Origin: Pelagibacterium montanilacus
Lineage (GTDB): Bacteria; Pseudomonadota; Alphaproteobacteria; Rhizobiales; Devosiaceae
DNA: 46,542 nt
Direction: 5' to 3'
Assembly: GCF_003992665.1 (NCBI RefSeq)
Contig: NZ_RZMX01000010.1
Span: 1 to 46,542 of the forward strand
The position numbers were made by a program, and so were the translations under genes. The notes beneath the pieces are model-generated. The model searched no databases, was not told the DNA's origin, and was given only the letters and a program-made list of their open reading frames with translations. Positions 38,331 through 46,461 of the stretch are shown here, in pieces. Position 1 is the first letter of the stretch; every line of letters starts with the position of its first letter.

Positions 38331-39110
38331 ATGGATCTCGCCACAATTATTGGCATCATCGTCGGAGCGGCGGTGATTGCCTTTGCGATCTTCATGGGGG
38401 GCTCGTTCGGGGCCTTTCTCGACGTGCCATCCGTCTTCATCGTCATTGGGGGCGGCTTTGCCGCCACGCTCATACGCTTCCCGCTCGCCGGAGTAGGCCA
38501 GGCGCTGATCACCGGAGGCCGCGTTGCCTTCACCCACAAGAAGGTCGAGCCGCGCGAATTGATCGAGCGCATCGCCGAGATGAGCGACGTCGTCCGTCGC
38601 CAGGGCCCGCTCGGGCTCGAAGGCATCGAACTCGACGAGGCCAATCTGCGCAAGGGCGCCCAGTATATCGCCGACGGCTATGACGGCGCCTTCATCCGCG
38701 AGACCATGGAACTCGAGCGCGACCAGTATCTCAATCGCCTGTCCGAGGGCCAGCGCGTCTTCAAATCCTTGGGCGATGCCGCCCCTGCCTTCGGGATGAT
38801 CGGTACCCTGGTGGGCCTCGTCCAGATGCTGGGCAACATGGACGACCCCTCAGCCATCGGCCCGGCCATGGCCGTCGCGCTGCTGACAACGCTTTATGGC
38901 GCGGTCATCGCCAACCTCGTCTGCCTGCCCATCTCCGACAAGCTGCTGGCCAAGTTCGACGTCGAGGAAGTCAACCAGACCCTGATCATCGACGGGATCA
39001 TGTCGATCCGCGACGGCAAGAGCCCCAACCTCATCCGCGAAATGCTCGTCGCATACCTACCCGAAAACCAGCGCGAGGCTGTCGACGAGCCGCAGCTGCG
39101 GGCAGCGTGA
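38331..39110 (+). CDS. motA: Flagellar stator protein MotA/PomA type
   Basis: The product has 259 residues with AGGAG upstream of the ATG. There are four membrane helices: two at the N-terminus (about 3-22 and 30-50) and two in the C-terminal half (about 150-170 and 180-205). The conserved block FGMIGTLVGLVQMLGNMDDPSAIGPAMAVALLTTLYGAVIANL and the cytoplasmic segment rich in Glu/Arg that touches the rotor are present. Length and the RFPLAGVGQAL segment resemble PomA/short MotA proteins, which drive sodium-coupled motors. It forms the A5B2 stator with the next gene. Other flagellar genes are not in the window. Confidence 0.9.
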   Translation: MDLATIIGIIVGAAVIAFAIFMGGSFGAFLDVPSVFIVIGGGFAATLIRFPLAGVGQALITGGRVAFTHKKVEPRELIERIAEMSDVVRRQGPLGLEGIELDEANLRKGAQYIADGYDGAFIRETMELERDQYLNRLSEGQRVFKSLGDAAPAFGMIGTLVGLVQMLGNMDDPSAIGPAMAVALLTTLYGAVIANLVCLPISDKLLAKFDVEEVNQTLIIDGIMSIRDGKSPNLIREMLVAYLPENQREAVDEPQLRAA

Positions 39111-39121
39111 GGGTCTGACCG

Positions 39122-39991
39122 GTGGCAAGGGCGCAAACGGGCGGCAGGAAGAAGAACAATAAGGCCGAAGTGCCCGAATGGCTTGTTACCTTTGCGGACC
39201 TGATGTCGATCCTTGTGTGCTTTTTCGTCCTGATCATCTCGTTTTCCATCCAGGACGAACAAAAGCTCCAGATCGTCGCCGGCTCGATGCGCGAGGCCTT
39301 CGGCGTCGTCCAGACCTTCTCGCGCGCTGCCATGATCGAGCGTGACGGCAACCCCGAGCGCGAGCATCTCAAATCGGTGACCCACGAACTCGAGCCACTC
39401 GAAACCCAGTTCGCCAGTGAAGATCACGACCGCTTCTCCCAGCAGGGCCCCGAGGCCAACACCTTCGAGGAAAAGCCCGCCGAGATCGAGCAGCCTGGAC
39501 GCTTCGCGCTCGCCGCGGCGAGCCTGCGGCAGGCCTGGCGCGAGAACCCTGACATCACCGCGCTCAGTGCCCATCTGATCCTCGAGGAGACCGATGAAGG
39601 CCTCGATATCGTCATCGTCGATCAGGAAGGTCGGCCCATGTTCCCCGAGGGGTCCAGATTTCCCTACGAGGCCACCCGCAAGGCCATCGCCGCGATGGCG
39701 CCGCTGCTTGAGCGCATGCCCAATCCCATCCGGATCTCGGGCCACACAGCCGCAGGCCATGTGCAGCCTGGTGCCCTGCGGGACAACTGGCAGCTCTCGT
39801 TCGAGCGCGCCAACACCACGCGCACAATCCTCGAGGAATTCGGTCTTTCGGCCGCCCGGGTCGAATCGGTGATCGGCCGGGCCGACACCCAGCCCTATTT
39901 CGCCAACGACCCGTATCTGGCGGCCAACCAGCGGGTAAGCATCACGCTCCTTAACGAGGAGCCGCCGGTTCCCAACTCTCTCGAACCCTGA
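39122..39991 (+). CDS. motB: Flagellar stator protein MotB/PomB type
   Basis: The product has 289 residues from a GTG start 11 bp after motA. A single N-terminal helix contains TFADLMSILVCFFVLIISFS with Asp26 as the ion-binding residue. The TFADLMS...CFFVL pattern closely resembles PomB, the sodium-type stator, rather than the proton type. An acidic linker (about 95-125) leads to the OmpA-like peptidoglycan-binding domain (about 195-285; RISGHTAAG, NWQLSFERA, NQRVSITL). Sodium use is inferred from this resemblance. Confidence 0.9.
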   Translation: MARAQTGGRKKNNKAEVPEWLVTFADLMSILVCFFVLIISFSIQDEQKLQIVAGSMREAFGVVQTFSRAAMIERDGNPEREHLKSVTHELEPLETQFASEDHDRFSQQGPEANTFEEKPAEIEQPGRFALAAASLRQAWRENPDITALSAHLILEETDEGLDIVIVDQEGRPMFPEGSRFPYEATRKAIAAMAPLLERMPNPIRISGHTAAGHVQPGALRDNWQLSFERANTTRTILEEFGLSAARVESVIGRADTQPYFANDPYLAANQRVSITLLNEEPPVPNSLEP

Positions 39992-40030
39992 TGGCGGTTC
40001 TGCTGGCCGATCAACGGCCGGGCCCGCGGG

Positions 40031-41059
40031 TCAGAGCCAACCCGAAAGCTCACGCCGTGCGATCGCCTCGATCACCTTCATCCCGCCCGCACTGTCATTG
40101 AGGCACGGGATGTAGCCATAGTGCTCGCCGCCCGCTTCCATGAACTCCTCGCGGCCTTCCATCTGGATTTCCTCCAGCGTCTCGATGCAATCGACCGAGA
40201 ACGCCGGGGCGAGAATGGCCACCTTCTTGATCCCCTTGCCCGGTAGGGCTTTTAGGGTCTCGTCGGTATAGGGCTGAAGCCATTCGGTGGGCCCGAACCG
40301 GCTTTGGAAGGTGACCATCAGCTTCTCGGGCGCCCAGCCCAGATGCTCACGCACCAGCCGCGTGGTCTTGTAACACTGGCAGTGATAGGGATCCCCGCGC
40401 ATCAGATAGGTCTTGGGCATCCCGTGATAGGAGGTGATCACCAGATCCGGCTCGAAGTCGAGCGCGGCAACGCCATCAAGGATCGACTGGGCCAGCACCT
40501 CGACATACAGCGGGTCCTCGAAATAGGCCGGCACGGTGCGCACCGCCGGCTGCCAGCGGATGTCGCGCAGCGCCATGAAGGCCTTGTCGTTCGCCGTGCC
40601 GGTCGTGGTCGCCGAGTATTGCGGGTAGAGCGGGAACATCAGGATACGGTCGCACCCCGCGTCCTTGAGCTTTTCGATCACGCTTTCGGTGGAAGGATTG
40701 CCGTAACGCATGGCGAAATCGACCACCACATCGTCCGCCGCGAACGCGGCCTGCAATTTTTCCGCCTGCCTTCGCGTGATCACCCGCAGTGGGCTGTCAT
40801 TGTTGTCCTTGTCCCAGATCTTTGCATAGTTCGCCCCCGCCTTCTGGGGGCGAAGCGAAAGGATCACGCCATTGAGCAGCGGCCACCAGATCAATCGGGG
40901 CGTCTCGATCACCCGCCGGTCCGACAAAAACTCCTTGAGATAGCGCCGGACGCTCCAGTAGTCGGTGGCGTCCGGCGTGCCGAGGTTGAGCAGGACCACC
41001 CCGATCTTCTTGGGCTTGACCACAGGGTGGTCGGGCGGCAGCACTTGCGTCATGGACAT
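40031..41059 (-). CDS. hemH: Ferrochelatase
   Basis: The product has 342 residues from the ATG at 41059 (MSMTQVLPPD); an in-frame ATG two codons on is equally possible, and the longer ORF is unlikely. Motifs: GVVLLNLGTPD near the start, SYHGMPKTYLMRGDPYHCQC with the metal-binding His (about 210), TFQSRFGPTEWLQPYTD, and the EEFMEAGGEHYGYIPCLND region with the catalytic Glu. It inserts ferrous iron into protoporphyrin IX, the last step of heme synthesis, at the inner face of the membrane. It is convergent with motB and lies downstream of the NicO fusion gene (154-bp gap). Confidence 0.95.
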   Translation of the reverse strand: MSMTQVLPPDHPVVKPKKIGVVLLNLGTPDATDYWSVRRYLKEFLSDRRVIETPRLIWWPLLNGVILSLRPQKAGANYAKIWDKDNNDSPLRVITRRQAEKLQAAFAADDVVVDFAMRYGNPSTESVIEKLKDAGCDRILMFPLYPQYSATTTGTANDKAFMALRDIRWQPAVRTVPAYFEDPLYVEVLAQSILDGVAALDFEPDLVITSYHGMPKTYLMRGDPYHCQCYKTTRLVREHLGWAPEKLMVTFQSRFGPTEWLQPYTDETLKALPGKGIKKVAILAPAFSVDCIETLEEIQMEGREEFMEAGGEHYGYIPCLNDSAGGMKVIEAIARRELSGWL

Positions 41060-41213
41060 CTCGCATATCCGGTTGTGAGGCGCGCCGGGCAAGGCCCCCT
41101 GGCCAGCGCGATAAGGGATCGGACGCACCATACAAGACGGGCCCCGTCGGGCAACATCGTGGACCCCGATTGCGTCCTTTTGCCCGTTTCTACGCGATAT
41201 CCCAGCGTCCGGA

Positions 41214-42839
41214 TTACGCGAGACTCGCAAACAGCAGCAAAAGCCCAAAGCCCATCACCGCGATGGCCGCGGCCAACTCGAGCCACCAGACCACGGCTCC
41301 GGCGCGCTCGCCGCCCCCGAAGATGCGCCCTACGGCGCCCTTGGCTCCAACCGCCAGCGCGGCCAGCACCGCCACCGTCAGCGCGGTGCCCGCCGCCATC
41401 GCAAAGGTCGCAACCACGCCTGCGGCAAAGAGCCCCTGGGTCAGCGCAAAGACCAGCACCACCAGCGCCCCCGAGCACGGCCGCAGGCCGACGGAGAACA
41501 CCACCCCCGCCATCTCGCGCCAGTCCCCGCCCGTCCGATCGGGCGTGACCACATGATGGTCGCACCTGCCCCCCTCATCGGGATGCTGATCATGATGACC
41601 GTGATGATGATGGCCGTGGCCCGCCCCGGTATGGACATGAGCATGATTGTGCCCGAACCCCAGGATCTTGCGGGCCGCCAGCCAGGCGCCCAGCACCGCG
41701 ATCATGGCATACGAGCCGACCGCCAGCCAGTTGGCCGCCCCGCTCATGGCCATGGAGGTGAGCTGGAGGAACCCCGCCGCCACGCCCACGAAGGCAACCG
41801 CGACCACCGCCTGCATCAGCGCCGAAAGCACGCTCAGCACGATCCCGCGCCGCAACTGGCGCTCATTGGCGAGCATGTATGAGGAGATGACCACCTTGCC
41901 ATGCCCGGGCCCGGCGGCGTGGAACACTCCATAGAGAAAACTCAGGCCTCCCAACACCCAGAAGGCGTTGTTGTCGGCCCGGAGCGCGCCGAGCGCCGAG
42001 GTCAGCGCCCGGTAGAATTCGGATTGCCGGTCCGCGATCCAGCCGATCAGCCCACCGCGTCCGGTCCCCAGGTTGGGCTCGGCCGGCGGCGCGGCAAAGG
42101 GCGTGGGCGGCGGCCCGGCCTGACTGCGCGCCGTGGCATCGGCGATCGCGTCGAGCCCGTTGTCGGCCGGCCCGGTCGGGCACGATACCGTCACCAGATT
42201 GGCCAGGTCCCGCGCCGCCTGGCGCAGGTCGTCTGGCAACTCGGTGACATCGGGCCCCAGCGAGAACAGCCGCTCCTCCAGATCGGCGGAAATCGGCCTC
42301 GGCTCGCTGACCTCAACATAACAGGTCTCGGGCGCGTTCGAGAGCGAGACCGCATCGGCGCCCTCGAAGGTGAAGGCCGCATAATATTCGGGATCGCCCA
42401 CCGAGATGTCATAGCCCCGCTCGATCTGGCGGGGCGTATCGAAAATCAGCGTGAAGGTCAGCTCGAGCTCGCCGTCCTCATAACGCATGGTGGGGTCGCG
42501 CACATCGGCAAAGCCCAGCGGATCCTGGTCGGCCCCCGAAAACGTGTAGTAGTCGTAGAACGCCAGCCCCACCATGTTCTCTTCGGCGAGCGGCTGCAGC
42601 TCCGATTGGGACAGATCCCCGTCCCCGTCGGTGTCCAGTCCCTGGACCGCCCAGGATGAGAAATACTCGTCGAACGTCCAGAAATGACGCATGCCCGACA
42701 TCCTGCCGTCCTCGAACAGCAATTCGCCCCGCGCGTCGATAAAGACGTGCGGATGGGCGAGGGCCTGGCCGCCCCCGAACAGTCCTGCGAGCGTTGCGAG
42801 GCAGATTAGGCCGATGGATCGGCCCGGAAATCGGAACAT
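41214..42839 (-). CDS. DUF1007-NicO fusion: nickel/cobalt exporter with periplasmic N-terminal domain
   Basis: The product has 541 residues from the ATG at 42839 with AGGGG upstream. A signal peptide ends at ALA28, so the mature protein starts HPHVF, a possible metal ligand. Residues about 29-230 are a DUF1007 domain, containing an EF-hand-like loop DTDGDGDLSQSE (69-80). A Pro-rich linker (about 250-265) leads to a NicO/RcnA-type membrane domain with six helices and HAAGPGHGKVVISSYML (about 305). A His-rich cytosolic loop (about 395-426) contains more than ten histidines, and GLRPCSGALVVLVFA is the second family motif. It probably exports nickel or cobalt across the inner membrane. In many genomes the two parts are separate genes. 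Confidence 0.88.
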   Translation of the reverse strand: MFRFPGRSIGLICLATLAGLFGGGQALAHPHVFIDARGELLFEDGRMSGMRHFWTFDEYFSSWAVQGLDTDGDGDLSQSELQPLAEENMVGLAFYDYYTFSGADQDPLGFADVRDPTMRYEDGELELTFTLIFDTPRQIERGYDISVGDPEYYAAFTFEGADAVSLSNAPETCYVEVSEPRPISADLEERLFSLGPDVTELPDDLRQAARDLANLVTVSCPTGPADNGLDAIADATARSQAGPPPTPFAAPPAEPNLGTGRGGLIGWIADRQSEFYRALTSALGALRADNNAFWVLGGLSFLYGVFHAAGPGHGKVVISSYMLANERQLRRGIVLSVLSALMQAVVAVAFVGVAAGFLQLTSMAMSGAANWLAVGSYAMIAVLGAWLAARKILGFGHNHAHVHTGAGHGHHHHGHHDQHPDEGGRCDHHVVTPDRTGGDWREMAGVVFSVGLRPCSGALVVLVFALTQGLFAAGVVATFAMAAGTALTVAVLAALAVGAKGAVGRIFGGGERAGAVVWWLELAAAIAVMGFGLLLLFASLA

Positions 42840-42858
42840 GTCTTCCCCTATTTGCCCG

Positions 42859-43755
42859 TCAGACCGGGTTTCTGGCGAACCATTCGACAAGGAAATCGAT
42901 CAGCGCCCTGACCTTGCCCGAAAGATGCCGGCGATGCGGATAGACCGCCTGCAGGAGCGGGCGCTGCGGCAGGTACTCGGCCAGCACCGGCACCAGTTCT
43001 CCCGACTCTATCGCCGATTCGCAAAGAAAACTTGGCAATAAGGCAAAGCCAAGGCCCTGCCGGGCAGCCGTGGCCACCGCCATGGGCGAATTGACCCGCA
43101 CCGGTCCGTCCACATGCACCGAGAGCGTCCGCCCCTCCTCGATGAACCGCCAATTGGCCTGCCCACTCATATTGGTGTCGATGATGCAGGGCAGCCCGCG
43201 CAGCGCCTCGGGGGTCTTTGGCACCCCATGCGCCTTGATGACCTGTGGGGAGGCGCAGATATGGACCGAGGTTTCCGCGATCTTTCGCGCAATCAGCGAG
43301 GAATCCGACATCTCGGAAATCCGCAGCGCCACATCGTAGCCCTCATCGACTAGGTCGACCATCCGGTCCTCGAGCCGCAGGTCCAGCGTCACGTCCGGGT
43401 GCTCGCACACAAAGGCAAAGAGCGGTTCGGCCAGCGTCGATTCCCCGAAATTGCGCGGCGCGGAGACCTTGAGGATCCCCCGCGGTGCCGCGGTCTGCTC
43501 GGTGATCGTGGCGTCCAGATCATCGAGCTGGTTGAGGATCTGGCTCACCTCCCGGTAATAGGCCTCCCCCGCTTCGGTCAGGCCGAGCTTGCGGGTGGTC
43601 CGGTTCATCAGCCTGACGCCCAGATAATCCTCGAGGTCGGTGACATATTTCGAGAGCAGCGCCTTTGACCGCCCGTGAATACGCGCGGCGGCGGAGAACC
43701 CGCCCGCATCGTGGACCTGGACGAATGCCCGGATGCGGGCGAGATCCTGCGTCAT
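42859..43755 (-). CDS. LysR-family transcriptional regulator
   Basis: The product has 298 residues, the standard length. The N-terminal winged helix (1-62) contains FVQVHDAGGFSAAARIHGRS and LEDYLGVRLMNRTTRKLGLT. The effector-binding domain (about 90-295) has LAEPLFAFVCEHPDVTLDLR and the CrgA/PA-type C-terminus. The ATG overlaps the stop of the creatininase-family gene (ATGA, 4 bp), so it is translated as the second gene of that unit. It probably responds to a substrate linked to that enzyme. No target site was identified. Confidence 0.92.
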   Translation of the reverse strand: MTQDLARIRAFVQVHDAGGFSAAARIHGRSKALLSKYVTDLEDYLGVRLMNRTTRKLGLTEAGEAYYREVSQILNQLDDLDATITEQTAAPRGILKVSAPRNFGESTLAEPLFAFVCEHPDVTLDLRLEDRMVDLVDEGYDVALRISEMSDSSLIARKIAETSVHICASPQVIKAHGVPKTPEALRGLPCIIDTNMSGQANWRFIEEGRTLSVHVDGPVRVNSPMAVATAARQGLGFALLPSFLCESAIESGELVPVLAEYLPQRPLLQAVYPHRRHLSGKVRALIDFLVEWFARNPV

Positions 43756-44594
43756 GGCGTTCCCGCCCTCCGTTTTTCATCGAACAGCGAAAGGTCGAAC
43801 CGCGCCACATCTGCGAGCAGTTCATTGAAGCCATTGAGGATGTGGGCAGCCAGTGCCGCGCCCTTGGCCGCATCGGCCGCCCCGGCATTGCCCACCACGC
43901 CCAGGTCGTTGAGGTCGGTGGACATCCAGCCGAACCGGTGCGGGCCATAGGCCGAAAGCCGATCGAACTCGGTCTCCCACCGGGCCAGCCGCGAGGGAAA
44001 CTGCCCTGCCTTGTCCATCTTCACGAGATCGGGACGGTAATGGAGCATCAGCGAGGTCTCGATGGCCCCGCCATGGATGCCATGACGCCGCTCGATCTCG
44101 TCAAAAAGTCCATCGGGCTGCCCGAAGCGCAGCCAGGCGGTGCCCACTGCAAGCATGGAGAACCGGGCCCGGGCATTGAGCGTTACCGCATCGACGACCG
44201 GAGTGTTCCCGCCATGGCTCGAGACGATCACCAGACGCCTGCAGCCCGCCCCTGCAACCCTGCCGGCGATCGACGTCCAGTCGGCGACGAGATCGGCAAC
44301 GTCGCGGCTTTGCGTTTCGGCGAACCCGCTGTGCTCGAGCGAGGCGCCTATGCGCGCGATGGGCAGCACCACTGCGTCGATGGCGCTGGACAGGCTCCCG
44401 GCAAGCGCCGCAATATGACCCTCGGCGATGTCGCAATCGGTGGACGCAGGCAGGTGAGGCCCGTGCGCCTCGGTCGCGGCGACGGGCAAAATGGCCACCG
44501 TCTCGGCCGTCGGCCGGAAGGCATCGAGATCGGACAATGCCCTGAAGATGGCGAGGGACACGGTGTCGGGAACTCCGTTTAACGGATCGGTCAC
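43752..44594 (-). CDS. Creatininase-family amidohydrolase
   Basis: The product has 280 residues from a GTG at 44594; a TTG at 44627 is possible but would overlap the promoter space of the divergent gene. Metal ligands lie in ATEAHGPHLPASTDCDIAEG (Glu, His, Asp), VIVSSHGGNTPV and HGGAIETSLML, the set of the creatininase family. Members open cyclic amides: creatinine, 3-dehydro-guanidino compounds, or precursors of FAPy and mycofactocin. None of the partner genes is near, so the substrate is open. It is coupled to the LysR gene and divergent from the MarR-like gene. Confidence 0.85.
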   Translation of the reverse strand: MTDPLNGVPDTVSLAIFRALSDLDAFRPTAETVAILPVAATEAHGPHLPASTDCDIAEGHIAALAGSLSSAIDAVVLPIARIGASLEHSGFAETQSRDVADLVADWTSIAGRVAGAGCRRLVIVSSHGGNTPVVDAVTLNARARFSMLAVGTAWLRFGQPDGLFDEIERRHGIHGGAIETSLMLHYRPDLVKMDKAGQFPSRLARWETEFDRLSAYGPHRFGWMSTDLNDLGVVGNAGAADAAKGAALAAHILNGFNELLADVARFDLSLFDEKRRAGTP

Positions 44595-44701
44595 AATAGA
44601 GATAGCCCGTGCGCTTTTCGCGAACAACCTTGAAGACGCTGATCAACTTTCGCCGCACTGTCGATTCGACGGGACGCCAGCCTTTGGATAATGCTTTGGT
44701 C

Positions 44702-45127
44702 ATGCCCAGACCGCCCGCTGCATCGACGCTCTACAAACTGATCGAAGCCGGCCAGCTCGCGCGCCAGGCGCTGCTGGCGCCTTTGGCCGCGCGCGGGCTC
44801 GAAGCGGGCGACGATGCGATCCTGCTCGCGCTCGAAACGCCCGAAGGCGAGCCCCTCCCCGCCATCGAAGAGATGACCGGACTGTCCGGCCCGCCACTCG
44901 ATGCCATGCTGGCCCGGCTCGAGGACAAGGGCCTCCTGCTCCGGCTGGCCGTGGGCCCCGAGATGGAACCCGGCGCGCGGCTCTCCCAGCAGGGCCAGGC
45001 CATGCGCCAGGGCATCGCCGATCATTGGGCCGTCCTCGAAGAGGCGCTGACCGAACAACTTGGCCGCAAGGATCGCAAGACCCTGCGCGCCGGCCTCAAG
45101 TCCATCATCGGCCTTCTGGGCCGCTGA
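44702..45127 (+). CDS. MarR-like winged-helix protein
   Basis: The product has 141 residues from the ATG at 44702. The N-terminal helix (STLYKLIEAGQLARQALLAPLAARGLEAGDDAILLALE), the recognition region (LPAIEEMTGLSGPPLDAMLARLEDKGLL) and a C-terminal dimerisation helix (HWAVLEEALTEQLGRKDRKTL) fit the MarR fold, although the wing is short. I recall close relatives in Hyphomicrobiales annotated simply as MarR family. It may repress the divergent creatininase-LysR unit. RIME-like repeat copy D begins 4 bp after its stop. Confidence 0.7.
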   Translation: MPRPPAASTLYKLIEAGQLARQALLAPLAARGLEAGDDAILLALETPEGEPLPAIEEMTGLSGPPLDAMLARLEDKGLLLRLAVGPEMEPGARLSQQGQAMRQGIADHWAVLEEALTEQLGRKDRKTLRAGLKSIIGLLGR

Positions 45128-45130
45128 ACC

Positions 45131-45196
45131 CTAGAGCATGTCATTTGGCGATTGAATCAGATTTTGGATTCCGTTCAGGGAGTAAATCTGATTCAT
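45131..45196. repeat. RIME-like repeat, copy D, truncated by the insertion sequence
   Basis: It starts with CTAGAGCAT as copy A does, then keeps GATTGAATCAGA. It contains a 12-bp perfect inverted repeat, TGAATCAGATTT (45153-45164) against AAATCTGATTCA (45184-45195), with a 19-nt spacer. It differs from A-C after the core and looks like a sub-type. It ends where the insertion sequence begins; the continuation beyond the element falls outside the window. Confidence 0.65.
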
Positions 45197-45210
45197 ATGT
45201 GGACGCCCCC

Positions 45211-45441
45211 TATGGCAAGAGCTGGTTTTGTCATGTTGCGGTGATCGGTTGCTTTCATATGTCCGGCCTGTTTGTGCGGCGTGATATTCGCTGCTGGCCC
45301 TGATGGAAATCCGCCGGTGAGGTCCCTGATCAAGCTGGCGCGCACGAGTGGCGCATTGAATCAGACGGGTTTGCCTCTCCATTGGCTCGATCGTTACGCA
45401 TCATCGACTGCCATTGCCAATTTGGTTCGGGCTGCGCGCGG
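45211..45441 (-). ncRNA. Predicted guide (bridge/seeker) RNA region of the IS1111-type element
   Basis: In IS1111-group elements a non-coding RNA that selects the target is encoded in the 3' non-coding end, after the transposase. This 231-bp interval has no ORF of interest and can fold: GCGGCG/CGCTGC with a 7-nt loop sits inside GGCC/GGCC with unequal internal loops, within about 45265-45300. The RNA ends and the guide loops could not be fixed by eye. Confidence 0.45.
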
Positions 45442-46461
45442 TCAGGCAGGCCGCCCATAGGGTCTATATGTCTCTCCGCGGGTTAGTACTACCCAGGCGA
45501 TGCGGGCGAGCTTGTTAGCGAGGGCGACCGAGGCGAGCCGGAACGGCTTCTTCTCCAGCAACCCATTCACCCAGTCTGTTATCGGCGTCGGGTTACGCTT
45601 GGCGTGTCGCATGACGGCCGTTGCGCCAACGACGAGCAGGCGCCGCAAATACCTGTCGCCCTGTTTGGATATACCACCGAGACGTGTTTTGCCTCCGGTC
45701 GACTGCTGCTGCGGCGTCAGCCCAAGCCAGGCGGCGAATTGCCTGCCTGATTGGAACTGATCGGGGTCTGTCACTGTTGCCGCGATGGCTGTCGCTGTGA
45801 TCACCCCGACACCCGGGATAGCCGCGAGCCTTCGACTGGCCTCGTTCTCGGCATGCCAGATGCGTAATTCCTGATCGAGTTCGCCGACCTCCTCGGTTAA
45901 CTCGGTGATCCGTCGGATCAATATCTCAAGCGCTCGATGAGCGTAAGTAGGAAGGGCTTCATCAGCAAAGGCCCTATCGGCCAGCTTCGCCAGATTGGCG
46001 ATGCCGGGATTTGCGACGAAGCCGAATTCGGCCAGGTGAGCGCGCAGTGCATTCGCTGCCATGGTGCGCTGGCGCACCAGGAGAGATCGCGCCCGATGCG
46101 CCATCAGGATGCCCTGCTGCTCAACCGTCTTGACGGGCACGAACCGCATCGTGGGACGTTGCACGGCTTCGCAGATCGCTTCTGCGTCCAGCGCATCACT
46201 TTTGCCGCGCTTGACGTATCCTTTTACATAAGACGGCGGCATGATCCTGACGTCATGGCCCATGGCGATCAGCGTACGCGCCCAGTGATGCGCCGTAGCG
46301 CAGGCTTCAACCCCGATCAGGCAGGGTGCCAGTTTCGAAAAGAATGGCAGCATCTGTTTGCGATGCAGCTTCTTCACCAGCACTGTCTTCCCGGTGTCAT
46401 CCACGCCATGTGCCTGGAAAACGCTCTTGGCCAGATCCAGTCCGATTGTATTGATATTCAT
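45442..46461 (-). CDS. IS110-family transposase (IS1111 group)
   Basis: The product has 339 residues from the ATG at 46461, with AAGGAG 9 nt upstream; a longer in-frame start adds 11 residues. The N-terminal RuvC-like DEDD domain shows Asp9 (TIGLDLAK), Glu52 (LIGVEAC), Asp89 and Asp92 (KSDALDAEAI). A coiled-coil segment (about 180-210) precedes the C-terminal Tnp20 domain, with AAIPGVGVITATAI, AAWLGLTPQQQSTGGKTRLG (the Ser used as nucleophile in this family) and GDRYLRRLLVVGA. It recombines DNA guided by the element's own RNA. The frame is intact, so the element could be active. Confidence 0.95.
   Translation of the reverse strand: MNINTIGLDLAKSVFQAHGVDDTGKTVLVKKLHRKQMLPFFSKLAPCLIGVEACATAHHWARTLIAMGHDVRIMPPSYVKGYVKRGKSDALDAEAICEAVQRPTMRFVPVKTVEQQGILMAHRARSLLVRQRTMAANALRAHLAEFGFVANPGIANLAKLADRAFADEALPTYAHRALEILIRRITELTEEVGELDQELRIWHAENEASRRLAAIPGVGVITATAIAATVTDPDQFQSGRQFAAWLGLTPQQQSTGGKTRLGGISKQGDRYLRRLLVVGATAVMRHAKRNPTPITDWVNGLLEKKPFRLASVALANKLARIAWVVLTRGETYRPYGRPA

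Larger units (their letters stand above)
45128..45441. other. 314-bp gap: repeat copy D and the IS 3' non-coding region
   Basis: No protein-coding gene is supported. Bases 45131-45196 are a truncated RIME-like repeat; 45197-45441 belong to the insertion sequence downstream of its transposase. Confidence 0.8.
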
